NCBI GenBank assembly: GCA_019748235.1
Contig: JAIEPU010000120.1
Coordinates: 1-55,925, forward strand
Reading direction: 5' to 3'
From: a bacterium
Lineage (GTDB): Bacteria; Planctomycetota; Planctomycetia; Kolteriales; Kolteriaceae
Length of the DNA: 55,925 nucleotides
Part shown: in pieces, positions 1-9,695 of the stretch
Numbering within the stretch: position 1 is the first letter of the stretch
How the letters are laid out: each line of letters begins with the position of its first letter
The notes under the pieces: generated by a model
The model's database searches: none
What the model was told of the DNA's origin: nothing
Seen by the model: the letters and a program-made list of their open reading frames with translations, nothing else
Made by a program: the position numbers and the translations under genes

Positions 1-121
1 CCTTCTCGCGGCGTCCCACCGTCTCTTGCGTGGTCTCTTCTCCTCTCAATAATTCAGAGTTCAGGAAAGCAAGCCCCAGCCCTAACAGGCGAAAAGACAT
101 CCGAGAAATCCAACGTGACAT
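1..121 (-). CDS. N-terminus of an exported protein, cut by the left window edge
   Basis: Reading leftwards from an ATG at 121 (a second in-frame ATG lies at 100) there are 40 codons without a stop up to the window edge. The peptide has basic residues first (Ser-Arg-Trp-Ile-Ser-Arg), then a hydrophobic run (Leu-Leu-Gly-Leu-Gly-Leu-Ala-Phe-Leu) and then a charged stretch, which is the shape of a signal peptide. It points away from the cytochrome/copper protein gene at 470, so 122-469 would be a divergent promoter region. No strong ribosome binding site is seen before either ATG. The function cannot be told from 40 residues, and a chance open frame is possible. Confidence 0.4.
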   Translation of the reverse strand, partial: MSRWISRMSFRLLGLGLAFLNSELLRGEETTQETVGRREK

Positions 122-469
122 GCGATACCCCGTCTCTGTCGCTCCTGATGACTTCATCATCGGATCTTTCGATCAAACCCTTGTCGATGGAAGGTTACTG
201 ACAAATTGAGCGTTGATCCAGGACTTTTCATCCTCTCCACGGAATCCTCACCGACCGATTCTCTTCAAAGTGTTGTTGGTTTTTCCAAACGATCTCGAAA
301 CATTCCCCACTTCTGAGGTGTTCATTCTGTGGCCTATGTTCCATTCATTGGATCGCCAAGGAAGTGAGTTCCTTCTAGCAAGGGCCGACTTGGTTGGTTA
401 AGCTTTGAATTCCGGACGCGAGCGTATCGCAAATCTATCTCGCGTCGACTTTCATCGTGGAGTTCTCTG
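122..469. other. intergenic, probable divergent promoter region
   Basis: No convincing gene is present. The only longer open frames overlap poorly with coding-like sequence. The region separates the minus-strand partial gene at the left edge from the plus-strand gene at 470, so promoters for both are expected here. I could not pick out a clear -35/-10 pair. Confidence 0.5.
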
Positions 470-2389
470 ATGTTCACAGCGGCAATGCTCGTGGCTGTAT
501 TATTCGCAGGTAACTCTGAATCAACCTCGGTTGAAAAGGTTGACCTCCACTTTCTCAGACAGCTCGATCTCAATGGGAACATCCAGCGACTCGAGGAAAC
601 GACAGGCCGAGCGGGAACGGCGGTCATCTTCATTGATCCAACATTGCCCAACGTTGCTGAATGCATGGCCGAACTCAATCGAATCTCAGACTTAAAGCTT
701 CCAAAACCCATCGAACTTTATGGGGTGATCAGCAGCGATAAACTGAGCCGCTCTGATGCGGCCGCACTAACGAAGAATTTAGGCGCAAAGTTTCCGATCC
801 TATTCGACAGCACGGGCGAGTTAGCGACGCGGCTTAAGCCAAGTCATCTTCCCGAAGCGGTTCTGATTGGTGTGAAAGGTGAAGTCGTCTATCGCGGCAA
901 AATAAGTGACTCCCAAGTGCAAGCAACTTACTTGCAAGATGCCGTGGTCGCGCTGGCCGATAATAAGCCATTGACCCTTTCCGAAGCGCACTCTGAAGGG
1001 GTGGCATTCTCGCACAGCGTGCCAAAGGATAATGAGATCGTTTACACCCGGCACATCGCTCCCCTGCTATTTGCTCACTGTGCGGAGTGCCATCGTCCCG
1101 GTCAGGTCGCTCCCTTCTCCCTTCTCAGCTATGAAGACGCCTCGAAGCGCGCGACGTTTCTGTCCGACGTGACCAGCGCCCGGCGGATGCCTCCCTGGAT
1201 GGCAGAAAAGAATTATGGTCACTTCGTTGATGAACGTCGTTTATCCGACAACGAACTCGCATTGATCACTTCCTGGGTAAAGTCTGGTTCACCGAAGGGT
1301 GATGATGCAGATATGCCGCCTGTCCCGAGTTTTCCGGAAGGATGGCGACTCGGAACTCCAGATCTCGTCGTGGAGGTGCCGGCACCTTATGACGTCCCCG
1401 CCGATGGCCCTGACGTCTTCCAGCACTTCGTTCTGCCCGTGAAATTACCTGCCGACAAGACGCTCGCCGGATTCGAGTTCCGTCCGAGCAATGCTGCCGT
1501 CTCTCACCATGCGGTGATCTTCTTCGACTCTTCTGGTCAAGCGCGTACGCTCGATGAGGAGACGCCGGAGCCAGGCTACCGAACCTCGGGCTCGGTTGGA
1601 GTCGGCGTAACCGCCATGGTCGGTGTATGGACGCCGGGGATGACGCCGCACCACTATCCTCCGGGCATCGGCGTCCACGTACCGAAATCGGTCGACATCG
1701 TGTTACAGCTCCATCTTCATCCCACCGGCCGCCCGGAAAAGGAGCAGTCGAAGGTTGCTCTCTATTTCTCCGACAAACCTGCGACCGAGGTCAAACGGCA
1801 GGAGATGCTCCTTTTAGGAAGTCTCGCCATCGACATTCCCGCAGGAAAGGAGAGGCATACCGTTCACTCCTCGCTCACGTTGCCCATCGATGTGACCCTC
1901 CTAAGCGTTTTTCCACACCTTCATCTGATCGGCAAAGAAATGAAGGTCGTCGCCACTCCACCGAAGGGAGATCCGATTCCTCTCATCTGGATCAAGGATT
2001 GGAACTTCTATTGGCAGGATAGCTATCTCTATCAGGAGCCGCTCCGCCTGCCGAAGGGGACGAAGATCGTAGTCGAAGCTGCCTACAACAACTCTCCCGA
2101 AAACCCCGCGAATCCGAGCACGCCCCCCAAGCGAGTTCTATTTGGGAACGGTAGCTCAGATGAAATGTGTTTCGCATTCTTTCAAATTGTCACCGATGAG
2201 CCCAAAGCGATGATGCGAATCGCCCCCGCGCTGATGCAGAGCTTCTTAGCCGAATGGCAAAAGGCCGAGATCGATGATGAAGCTCGCGAGAAGATTGTCG
2301 ATGAAGCCGGAAAACTATTCGGTCGTCGAAGCACTCAAATGCTTCGCAACATGTTGCTTCGTCCCTCGAAAGAAGGAAATAGATCCTAA
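470..2389 (+). CDS. redoxin-like / haem c / copper type II monooxygenase-like protein
   Basis: A 639-aa exported protein; a short hydrophobic signal is at residues 1-14 and GGAG precedes the ATG by 7 nt. Three parts are visible. Residues about 25-165 have a thioredoxin/redoxin-like fold pattern, but the usual active-site cysteine region reads Asp-Pro-Thr-Leu-Pro, so redox chemistry there is doubtful. Residues 204-208 are CAECH, a c-type haem site, followed by Met240/Met244 as possible axial ligands. Residues about 295-600 resemble peptidylglycine/dopamine monooxygenases. The copper ligands can be matched: His346-His347 (VSHHA), His415 (LQLHLH), His483-x-His485 (FPHLHLIGKEM) and Met566 (SSDEMC). 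A fused electron-transfer haem feeding a copper oxygenase is the natural reading; the substrate is unknown. Transcription converges with the CHAT gene 73 bp away. Confidence 0.8.
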   Translation: MFTAAMLVAVLFAGNSESTSVEKVDLHFLRQLDLNGNIQRLEETTGRAGTAVIFIDPTLPNVAECMAELNRISDLKLPKPIELYGVISSDKLSRSDAAALTKNLGAKFPILFDSTGELATRLKPSHLPEAVLIGVKGEVVYRGKISDSQVQATYLQDAVVALADNKPLTLSEAHSEGVAFSHSVPKDNEIVYTRHIAPLLFAHCAECHRPGQVAPFSLLSYEDASKRATFLSDVTSARRMPPWMAEKNYGHFVDERRLSDNELALITSWVKSGSPKGDDADMPPVPSFPEGWRLGTPDLVVEVPAPYDVPADGPDVFQHFVLPVKLPADKTLAGFEFRPSNAAVSHHAVIFFDSSGQARTLDEETPEPGYRTSGSVGVGVTAMVGVWTPGMTPHHYPPGIGVHVPKSVDIVLQLHLHPTGRPEKEQSKVALYFSDKPATEVKRQEMLLLGSLAIDIPAGKERHTVHSSLTLPIDVTLLSVFPHLHLIGKEMKVVATPPKGDPIPLIWIKDWNFYWQDSYLYQEPLRLPKGTKIVVEAAYNNSPENPANPSTPPKRVLFGNGSSDEMCFAFFQIVTDEPKAMMRIAPALMQSFLAEWQKAEIDDEAREKIVDEAGKLFGRRSTQMLRNMLLRPSKEGNRS

Positions 2390-2462
2390 CGAGGTGTCGG
2401 CTTGATGATGTCGAGCGTGAAGAGGCAAATAAAATCCTTTAGATTGCCAGCACCTTCACCGC

Positions 2463-5400
2463 TTACTTGCCGTCGCCGCTAATCGAGAATCCTGCCCAGT
2501 AATAGGGATGGATATGATCAACACGTTCTCCCTTCTTCGAAATGACCTCCCTGGCATATTCAATGAATTCTCGTTGCGTGGATTGCAAGGCATCTGCTTG
2601 GCGCAAATGATCCTTCCAGAGATGACCATAAAAGAAGTCAACAAAGACATTCGTTTCCGCCACAGGGACTGACCAAAGGGTGGCAATGACCGAATGCACC
2701 CCCGCTTGATGAAAAGCGCGTTGGAGCCCGAGAACGCCCTCTCCATTTCGCGTTGAACCGAGGGCAGTCTGGCATGCCGACAACATCAGAGTGTCGATTC
2801 CCGATAGATCGAGCATCGAAACCTCGAACGCCGTCAAAACACCGTCATCCTGTCCAGGTTTGATCACCGCATTCGCCCCGGCCATCCCGATACCGCATTG
2901 AAGACCGGGATGGCTGAGTACGTGCATCGAGTAGTTTTCTCCTGCGATTCCCGGTAGATTCGCTTCGGCAACCCCAGGAACGCTGAATTGCTGTCCCAGA
3001 GACATCAGCACGTTCTCTTCGATGAAGAATCCGTGGGTCGAAATGTGAACCCAGTGATATCCCCCCATTAGCCGGCGAATGGCCTCTTCGGTGGGATCTG
3101 CACCAGTGATGTAAAGCCGCTTCGCCTTGGGAAAAGCTGCTTCAAACTGCTTGTTGACGGCGCCGCATTCTAAATGATCTTCCGTAAGTTTGGTGAATCC
3201 ACCGACCCTACGTTTACTGCCAGTGGAGGCTAGATTTCCAGGAGCCGCACCGTAATCCACCTGACCGACTACCATCAGCGATGGATCCCTGTTTTGGGTC
3301 GGCTTCGCATCAACGATCATTCGGGCCGCTGGCACGACCAGAATGGCTTTCTCCTCGATCAGGAATCGATCGGGCGACGTTCCAGGGAGCGCGGCAAAAG
3401 GAATCGCCGCAAGAGGACCGTCGGGGGATAAGTAAACAATTCGTGCATCCGAAACAGCTCCTCGAAGCGGGTCCCATGCGGCTCGCGACACTCGGCTGAG
3501 AATATCCCGCGCTTCGGGGACACCTTTCGAGTATCGCTCTTCAAATTTCAATTGTCCGAACCCTTCAATCGATTTACGCCAGTCCGTCACCGATTGGGCG
3601 ATAACCTCTGCCTCCGGCAGATCGAATCTTAAGGGAGGCTTACCCTTCTTCAGTACAAAGGCGGTATAGCGCAGCTCCGCCTTCGGAGGTTCTCCCTTTC
3701 CGCTCTCTGGTTTGACGAACGGATAAATCAGATAGTCGACCAGGACGGCATCATCAGGAAGGGCATCGCTAATCTCTTTCGCCGTCACAGGCTTGGGAGG
3801 TTCGGTCCCCGAAGCTAGTTGACTTTCAAGGTTATTCAGTGTCTCCATCTTCGTCGCAAGTGATTGGAACCAAACTCTTTTTCCCTCTTGATAAGGGGGG
3901 TTCAACGCCTCGGTCGCTATTTCCGATCCAACACTTCGCCATTGTTGGGCCAAATTCTTGCGAGCTGGATCTGACGCGGCGATGCGAAGCTGTTGTTGCC
4001 GAGTGAAGGCGGCTCCCTTGAGTCGCAAAAGCCCGTTGTACGCGAGTTCCACCGATTGCTCGGGCCCGGGAAGCGCCAGATACGAATAGAGCGCTTCGCG
4101 CGCTCGATTCGCAAGCTCGATCAGTTGATCCCCCGTGGCCACTTGAGAGATCCGGTCAAGTCCCTCAATCTCAATTGCCAGGATGCGTCCGCGCGTCTTG
4201 GCTGCTTCCGCCAATTGACCCTGGGCAATTTGCAGTCGTGCTAATAAGTTCAGCGTTCGAATGGTACGGCGATGCGATGGCCCTGCTTTCTTTTCAAATT
4301 CATCAAGCGCGGATAGCGTATCCGTTTGTGCGGCGGACCAATTACCCCTCTTGTAGCCGATCTCTGCAAGAATCGATCGAGCTTGAGCAGCAGGCGCGAT
4401 CTCCACTCCAGGAGATCGCTCCGCGCGCCCGAGAGCCTGATTGGCAAATGCCTCGGCTGATGCCAGATCACCCTTGCCTAAGCCCGCGTTCGCTACTGCG
4501 AGCAAGGCTTCAGTTCCCTCGCCGTCCTTGTCCGCAAAGAGTTTTTTCGAAAGCTCAAGCCATCGCCGGGCATGTGTCTCCGCATCTGTGGGCTTGTTCC
4601 ATTCCAAATAAAGCTTCGTCATGCCTCGATGAGCGGCTAACTCCGCCTCGGTATTCTCTAATTTTCGACCCTTGACGATTTCCATCGCTTCATCAACTTG
4701 AATCTTCGCCCAGTCAAAATCGCCCAATCGCGCAGAGAGTTCACCGGACGTTGCCAGAGCCTCAATGAAAAGGGTGAGTTCCGTCTGCGAGTAGACTCGA
4801 AGGTTGCGCGTGGCGACTCCGAGATCAGAGTAAGCCCCTTGAAGTTGATCCTCCGCCATTCGACATTGGGCGTGCCGAAACAACGCGATCGTCATCATCG
4901 CGCCGCCGGGTTCGATGGCGTAGAACATCTGGTATGCGCGGGAATAAAATGGAATGGCTTTCGACGGTTCGCCGCGGCACCGCCACGTATTGCCGATGAG
5001 CAAAAGTAAGTCGCCGCTTTGAAAATTATTCGGCGCGACCGTCTTATCGAAAATATTCACCGCCGCCTGAGCCGCCTCTCGCGATTCAGGCCATCGGTCC
5101 AACTGATACAGTACCGAGGATCTATTCCGTTCAGCGAATGCCCAGCGAATATCCTCACTTCCCAACTCCTTCGAAAAGACTTCTAGGATGGAAGGATAAA
5201 GTTTGATCGCTTCGTCATAGCTCTTGCTTTGCGCCAGTCGAATAGCCTCGTCGAATTGCTTGACGGCAGCATCGACTTTTGTTCGAGCCTCTCCGGATAG
5301 ACTCCCCCATTTTTCGTTCGACTTGATGTACTGTTCCTGCAGGCCAATTTGCCATCGGGGGGTGTCAGGGAGTCGCTTCAAATGATCTAGTGCCGCCATT

Positions 5401-7943
5401 CGATGTGGATTGGCGGCCACTGGGTCCAACGCAGATTCTTTGACGGCGGCCCGATCGAGTTCAATCTGAGCGAGCCTGTTTCGAACGCCGCGACGATACG
5501 CGAGGTTGAAATTAGGAAAGCTTTCATAGTTCGCGGCCGCCCGCTCCAAACACTCCTTCGCCGCGTCGACTTTCCCCTGCTTTAAGTAAAGACCTCCAAG
5601 GTTCGCATTGGCGAGCCCATACATCCAATTGGCTTTTTGCTCCGCCTCCGTGTACATCGCCATCGATTGCTTGAATAGATTCTCAGCGGTCGCTTGATCA
5701 CCCAAGAGAAGTTGCGATTCCGCGAGGAACTCAAGGTCCTGTGCCTGAACACTCGTCGGGATGTTCAATTGCTTGCCAAGCCTGACGACCTCGGTCAATT
5801 GCTCGACACTCCCTTTGCCGTCCCCTTGCCCGATCCGAATCCGTCCGAGGACTCGGCGTGCGGGAATGATGGCCATCGACTCGCGCCCCTTGAGTCGCGA
5901 TTGCACTTCGATCAATTCGACGGCATTGGCCTCAGCGCGTGTATAGTCTCCTCTCCAAAAACGGGCTTGGGCAAGCTCTCTTAAACAGTCCGCGTAGTTG
6001 TACGATGCCCCGTAGAGTCCACGATACATGTCGGCGGCACGTTCGAGGCAATCGATACCACGAGGAATGTCGCTTTCTCTGCTGACTAGAATCTTTCCAA
6101 GATCGTAATAACTGGAGGGAAGCAAATAATGAGGATGCTCCACAGGCCAACCCTTCTCCAATGACGCAATAGCGTCAACAAGGATTGGCTCGGCTTTCGC
6201 CGTCTCATTTCCAAGGAAATAGATATCACCGAGTTCTCCCTTCAATATCGGGATCAGATAATAGTCTTGTCCCATCAAACGTTCAAAGACCGCGATCGAG
6301 CTTTCGACTTGCGAAATTCGATCCTTCATCGGCGGCTTTGGATCAATCTCGTCGTATGGGATATCCGCGATCCGACGGGCAGTCAGCCAGTCGGCATAAT
6401 CGTTCGGAGACAACTTCGAAACGCGATCCAGCCATTCCAAGTCAAGACGGCAAAGACGCACAGAGAAATAATCGCTGTCCTTAAAGGAGCGGAGGAATTC
6501 TTCTCGTTTGAGACAAGCTTGTCGAACCGAATTGAAATTGCGTGCCTGATAAGCCATGCGAATGCGTTGAAATGAGACATTCGCTAGGTCTTGCCGCAAT
6601 TCAGAGATGTTGAAAGAATTTTCTCCCCACAATTGCCGTGACTGATCCATCGCCTTTTGGAAGTATGATTCCGCCGTGTCAAAATCTGATTCTTTGACCG
6701 CAAGACGTGCCAAGGCGATCGTGCTGGAGACCACCGATTCCTGGTAGTTTCGTTTCGTCGAGAGAGCGAGACTGTTCGTGTACGCTTCCTTCGCCTTCGC
6801 GAACTCTCCCTTCTGCAAATAACCATGCCCCAGGTTCAATTCTGCTTGTACATAGTTGTAAGACTCATTCATCTTCTCCTTTTTCAGTATCGTCAAAATC
6901 TCATTGCAGACGGCAATCGCCTCGTCATTGTCGTTGGTGCGAATGTGAATGTTCGCGATGGGGATCATGATCTTTGCTCGATCGACCGGTGTGAGGGTTC
7001 GACTGGCTCGCACGAGTGCTGACGCTTCTTTGGCTAAATCTTTCCCCCTTCCTCGGTCCCCCTTCGCCACCAAAAGGCTTGCAAGCTGAGCAATTGAATT
7101 GGCACGATCAAAACTATCTATCGGCATCACCTCAGCGGCAATGTCCACTGCGGAACGGAGATGACGTTCCGCCGCATCGAAATTGTTCGAATTGATCTGC
7201 ATCCCTCCCAGATCCGCCTCGGTGATGTACTGTCGCGTCCCGTACTTCGATCCGTTTCCTTTCTTGTAAATCGACATCGCTAATTCACTCATCTCGATCG
7301 CTCGGGGTAATTTGCCCTCCGCTCGAGCGATGGACGCTCGCAGACGAACGTAGTCTCCTGTCACATCAAGTTGGTCGAAAGGGACGTCGCATCCATTCAT
7401 GATGAATTGAATTCGAGCCATCGCCGAATCCACTCGCTGGGTCGCCGTACCAATGTCTTTCTGATTGATCAGATCATTGATTTCGTACCATTGAGTTGTC
7501 GCCAGCCGACTATATTCTCTTCGTAGTTCGACCGGCTTTCGAAGGAGGCATATTTTCGTCGCAACATCGAGAGCTATGCGACCCGCTTGCCAGGGATTCT
7601 TTGGATTCAGCTTTTCATGGATCGATATCGCCTCTTTTCCGCAAGCGACCATGTTGATCGCGTCTTCCGCGCAGTAATAGGCAATGACCGCTAATTCCAG
7701 GGCATCCGCGAGTGGCTTCGGATCCTTGTCGCTTGAAAGGCGTTCTAGTGAGACAAGTCGCTGCGCCAGTTCTGCCGCGCGTAAGCCGCGCTCATCGATA
7801 AAGAGGTTGGCGTTGATCTGTTGCCGAAGTTCCTCATGGGGACTTTTCGGTGGAAGGGCATCCAGCTTGTCCGTCGGTGTTTGAGCAAAGGATTGGCTGG
7901 CGCAAAACGTTAGCAAAACACAGATCCATGAGCGGACGTTCAC
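2463..7943 (-). CDS. giant exported TPR-CHAT protein (caspase-like peptidase family)
   Basis: An 1826-aa protein. It starts with GTG at 7943, chosen because GGAGGA lies 9 nt upstream and the first 20 residues form a signal peptide ending in Ser-Phe-Ala before Gln-Thr-Pro. Residues about 60-1350 are dense helical tetratricopeptide-type repeats (many A-x-x-x-Y/F-x-x-A and G-x-x-x-x-A units). The last 320 residues are a CHAT domain: SPDGPLAAIPF, then His1637 in HISTHGFF and Cys1724 in LSACQTALG, the His-Cys pair expected of an active caspase/separase-like peptidase, then GVLGLQRAFHQAG and ATLWSV. CHAT proteins elsewhere cleave specific partners after the TPR part senses a ligand; the target here is unknown. 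Export would place it in the periplasm. A promoter-like element at 7985-8011 is shared with the VWA gene at 11716. Confidence 0.9.
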   Translation of the reverse strand: MNVRSWICVLLTFCASQSFAQTPTDKLDALPPKSPHEELRQQINANLFIDERGLRAAELAQRLVSLERLSSDKDPKPLADALELAVIAYYCAEDAINMVACGKEAISIHEKLNPKNPWQAGRIALDVATKICLLRKPVELRREYSRLATTQWYEINDLINQKDIGTATQRVDSAMARIQFIMNGCDVPFDQLDVTGDYVRLRASIARAEGKLPRAIEMSELAMSIYKKGNGSKYGTRQYITEADLGGMQINSNNFDAAERHLRSAVDIAAEVMPIDSFDRANSIAQLASLLVAKGDRGRGKDLAKEASALVRASRTLTPVDRAKIMIPIANIHIRTNDNDEAIAVCNEILTILKKEKMNESYNYVQAELNLGHGYLQKGEFAKAKEAYTNSLALSTKRNYQESVVSSTIALARLAVKESDFDTAESYFQKAMDQSRQLWGENSFNISELRQDLANVSFQRIRMAYQARNFNSVRQACLKREEFLRSFKDSDYFSVRLCRLDLEWLDRVSKLSPNDYADWLTARRIADIPYDEIDPKPPMKDRISQVESSIAVFERLMGQDYYLIPILKGELGDIYFLGNETAKAEPILVDAIASLEKGWPVEHPHYLLPSSYYDLGKILVSRESDIPRGIDCLERAADMYRGLYGASYNYADCLRELAQARFWRGDYTRAEANAVELIEVQSRLKGRESMAIIPARRVLGRIRIGQGDGKGSVEQLTEVVRLGKQLNIPTSVQAQDLEFLAESQLLLGDQATAENLFKQSMAMYTEAEQKANWMYGLANANLGGLYLKQGKVDAAKECLERAAANYESFPNFNLAYRRGVRNRLAQIELDRAAVKESALDPVAANPHRMAALDHLKRLPDTPRWQIGLQEQYIKSNEKWGSLSGEARTKVDAAVKQFDEAIRLAQSKSYDEAIKLYPSILEVFSKELGSEDIRWAFAERNRSSVLYQLDRWPESREAAQAAVNIFDKTVAPNNFQSGDLLLLIGNTWRCRGEPSKAIPFYSRAYQMFYAIEPGGAMMTIALFRHAQCRMAEDQLQGAYSDLGVATRNLRVYSQTELTLFIEALATSGELSARLGDFDWAKIQVDEAMEIVKGRKLENTEAELAAHRGMTKLYLEWNKPTDAETHARRWLELSKKLFADKDGEGTEALLAVANAGLGKGDLASAEAFANQALGRAERSPGVEIAPAAQARSILAEIGYKRGNWSAAQTDTLSALDEFEKKAGPSHRRTIRTLNLLARLQIAQGQLAEAAKTRGRILAIEIEGLDRISQVATGDQLIELANRAREALYSYLALPGPEQSVELAYNGLLRLKGAAFTRQQQLRIAASDPARKNLAQQWRSVGSEIATEALNPPYQEGKRVWFQSLATKMETLNNLESQLASGTEPPKPVTAKEISDALPDDAVLVDYLIYPFVKPESGKGEPPKAELRYTAFVLKKGKPPLRFDLPEAEVIAQSVTDWRKSIEGFGQLKFEERYSKGVPEARDILSRVSRAAWDPLRGAVSDARIVYLSPDGPLAAIPFAALPGTSPDRFLIEEKAILVVPAARMIVDAKPTQNRDPSLMVVGQVDYGAAPGNLASTGSKRRVGGFTKLTEDHLECGAVNKQFEAAFPKAKRLYITGADPTEEAIRRLMGGYHWVHISTHGFFIEENVLMSLGQQFSVPGVAEANLPGIAGENYSMHVLSHPGLQCGIGMAGANAVIKPGQDDGVLTAFEVSMLDLSGIDTLMLSACQTALGSTRNGEGVLGLQRAFHQAGVHSVIATLWSVPVAETNVFVDFFYGHLWKDHLRQADALQSTQREFIEYAREVISKKGERVDHIHPYYWAGFSISGDGK

Positions 7944-7984
7944 GGGGCATTTCCTCCACTGACTGAGCTCTGGTTATACCACAT

Positions 7985-8026
7985 AGACGAGGCATCAGCG
8001 GGCTTGGATTCTTGGAGTCGAGAATC
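7985..8026 (-). promoter_or_regulatory. putative ECF-type promoter and dyad upstream of the CHAT gene
   Basis: On the minus strand a -35-like GAATCC (8011-8006) is followed after exactly 16 nt by CGTCT (7989-7985), about 42 nt before the GTG start. The -35 box sits in the right arm of an inverted repeat (GGATTCT 8012-8006 with AGAATCC 8027-8021, 8-nt loop). The same arrangement occurs before the VWA gene (11639-11681). GAA-type -35 and CGTC-type -10 boxes are typical of ECF sigma factors; assignment to one is inference. Confidence 0.5.
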
Positions 8027-8141
8027 CCTTGGAAGTGATGGCCGAAAAGAAGGAAGGAGCCGTCCACAATTCCTGTTCACAACTTCACGGAATCTCGTTA
8101 TTTCGGCGGTTTTTGAGATACTTCGTACGGGGAGGGCGTTC

Positions 8142-9695
8142 TTACCGAGTGGTCTTCCTTTGGCTGCGTATTTCTTCTAGGCGTCTTTTCATTTCCCTGA
8201 CTTTCTCGGGCATATCCTTCGCGAGATTGTTGCGCTCGGCGAGATCGACCGATAAGTCGTAAAGCTGCGGGACAGAATCGTTCCCCGTCTCCGTGTTGGT
8301 TTGAATGATCAACTTCGGTCCTGCCGCGGCTTCAATGAATTTCCAATCCCCGACGCGCAGGGCAAGCCCACCCCCTCCTTGCTCGACGATGTGATCGCGT
8401 CCTGTCGCCGAATCGCCAAGGAGAGCCGGCAAGATGTTCTCACTATCCGGTGATTGCCTCTGATCAATCGTCTGATGGGTGAGCGCCGCCAAGGACGAGA
8501 GGAAATCGACTTGGCTCACGAGTGCGGCACTGATTCCCGGCTTGATTCGATGAGTCCATCGAACGATGAACGGCACACGTGTTCCACCTTCGAATTTGCT
8601 GTACTTATTGCCGCGGAGCGGACCGGTCGGACGATGATCCCCCAGTCGCTTCACCGCATCGTCCTGGTAGCCGTCATCCACGACCGGGCCATTGTCGCTG
8701 GTGAGAATAACGAGCGTGTTCTCCAATAGCTTTAGTCGTTCGAGCGTGCTAATGATCTCTCCCACGCACCAATCCGCCTGAACGATCGCATCTCCACGCG
8801 GTCCCAATTCCGTCTTCCCGACAAAGCGGTGATGGGGAACGCGCGGCACATGCGGATCATGCAATGCGAAATAGAGAAAGAACGGAGAGCGATGATTCTT
8901 CTCGATGAAATGAACTGCCTGGGTCGTGAAGACGTCGGCCATCTCCTCATCTTTCCAGAGAGCCGACTGACCGCCGCGCATGTATCCAATGCGTGAAATG
9001 CCATTCACGATTGCCATGTCATGACCATGACTCGGATGAACTTTGAGCAGCTCAGGATTCGCTTTTCCAGTCGGCAAACCAGGAAAAGGTTTGATGTAAC
9101 TGACCTCGATCGGATCGGTAGGATCAAGTCCGACGACTTGACGGTCACGCACATACACGCACGGCACGCGATCCCCGGTCGCCGCCATGATGAAAGACTC
9201 ATCGAAGCCGATATCGAGCGGGCCTGGCTTAATCTCGCCATTCCAATCGATCTTTTTGTCACCCAGTCCGAGATGCCACTTTCCGACGACGCCCGTTCGA
9301 TATCCTGCCTGATGAAACATCGAAGCGAGAGTCGTCCGTCCCGGACGAATGATCAGCGAGGCATCTCCCGGCAGAACACCCGTCCCCTTCACGCGCCAGG
9401 CATATTCTCCTGTCAAAAGCGCATAGCGAGACGGAGTACACGTTGCCGCGGGAGAATAGCCATTGGTGAATCGAAGGCCTTCACGCGCGAGGCGGTCCAT
9501 GTTTGGCGTGGCGATTCGAGTTGCGCCGTACGCTCCAACATCTCCATATCCGAGATCATCCGCGTAAATCAAAACAATGTTCGGCGCGCGATCCTCCGCG
9601 CGGATGATGCTGCCCGTCGTGACCAAGCTCAACAGACAAAGGAATGGAATGCTCCATCGAGATGTTGTGAACCAATATCGGTGGCGGAAACTCAT
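8142..9695 (-). CDS. periplasmic arylsulfatase (formylglycine type)
   Basis: A 517-aa sulfatase of usual family length. A signal peptide or signal anchor covers residues about 13-33. The N-terminal metal site is at Asp46-Asp47 (YADDLGYGD). The sulfatase signature has Cys86 in CTPSR (residues 86-90), the residue converted to formylglycine by a maturation enzyme, followed by Lys139 and His141 in GKWHLG. Further metal/active-site motifs include a late TSDNGP. It hydrolyses sulfate esters, probably of sulfated polysaccharides or other organic sulfates; the substrate cannot be read from the sequence. Multiple secreted sulfatases are characteristic of Planctomycetota. It lies 97 bp after the TPR-thioredoxin gene on the same strand and 198 bp before the CHAT gene. 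Confidence 0.95.
   Translation of the reverse strand: MSFRHRYWFTTSRWSIPFLCLLSLVTTGSIIRAEDRAPNIVLIYADDLGYGDVGAYGATRIATPNMDRLAREGLRFTNGYSPAATCTPSRYALLTGEYAWRVKGTGVLPGDASLIIRPGRTTLASMFHQAGYRTGVVGKWHLGLGDKKIDWNGEIKPGPLDIGFDESFIMAATGDRVPCVYVRDRQVVGLDPTDPIEVSYIKPFPGLPTGKANPELLKVHPSHGHDMAIVNGISRIGYMRGGQSALWKDEEMADVFTTQAVHFIEKNHRSPFFLYFALHDPHVPRVPHHRFVGKTELGPRGDAIVQADWCVGEIISTLERLKLLENTLVILTSDNGPVVDDGYQDDAVKRLGDHRPTGPLRGNKYSKFEGGTRVPFIVRWTHRIKPGISAALVSQVDFLSSLAALTHQTIDQRQSPDSENILPALLGDSATGRDHIVEQGGGGLALRVGDWKFIEAAAGPKLIIQTNTETGNDSVPQLYDLSVDLAERNNLAKDMPEKVREMKRRLEEIRSQRKTTR

Noticed and set aside
8006..8027. GGATTCT/AGAATCC hairpin taken as a terminator of the sulfatase gene
   Set aside because: No T-run follows on the minus strand, and the sequence is shared with the region before the VWA gene, so a promoter or operator role is more likely.
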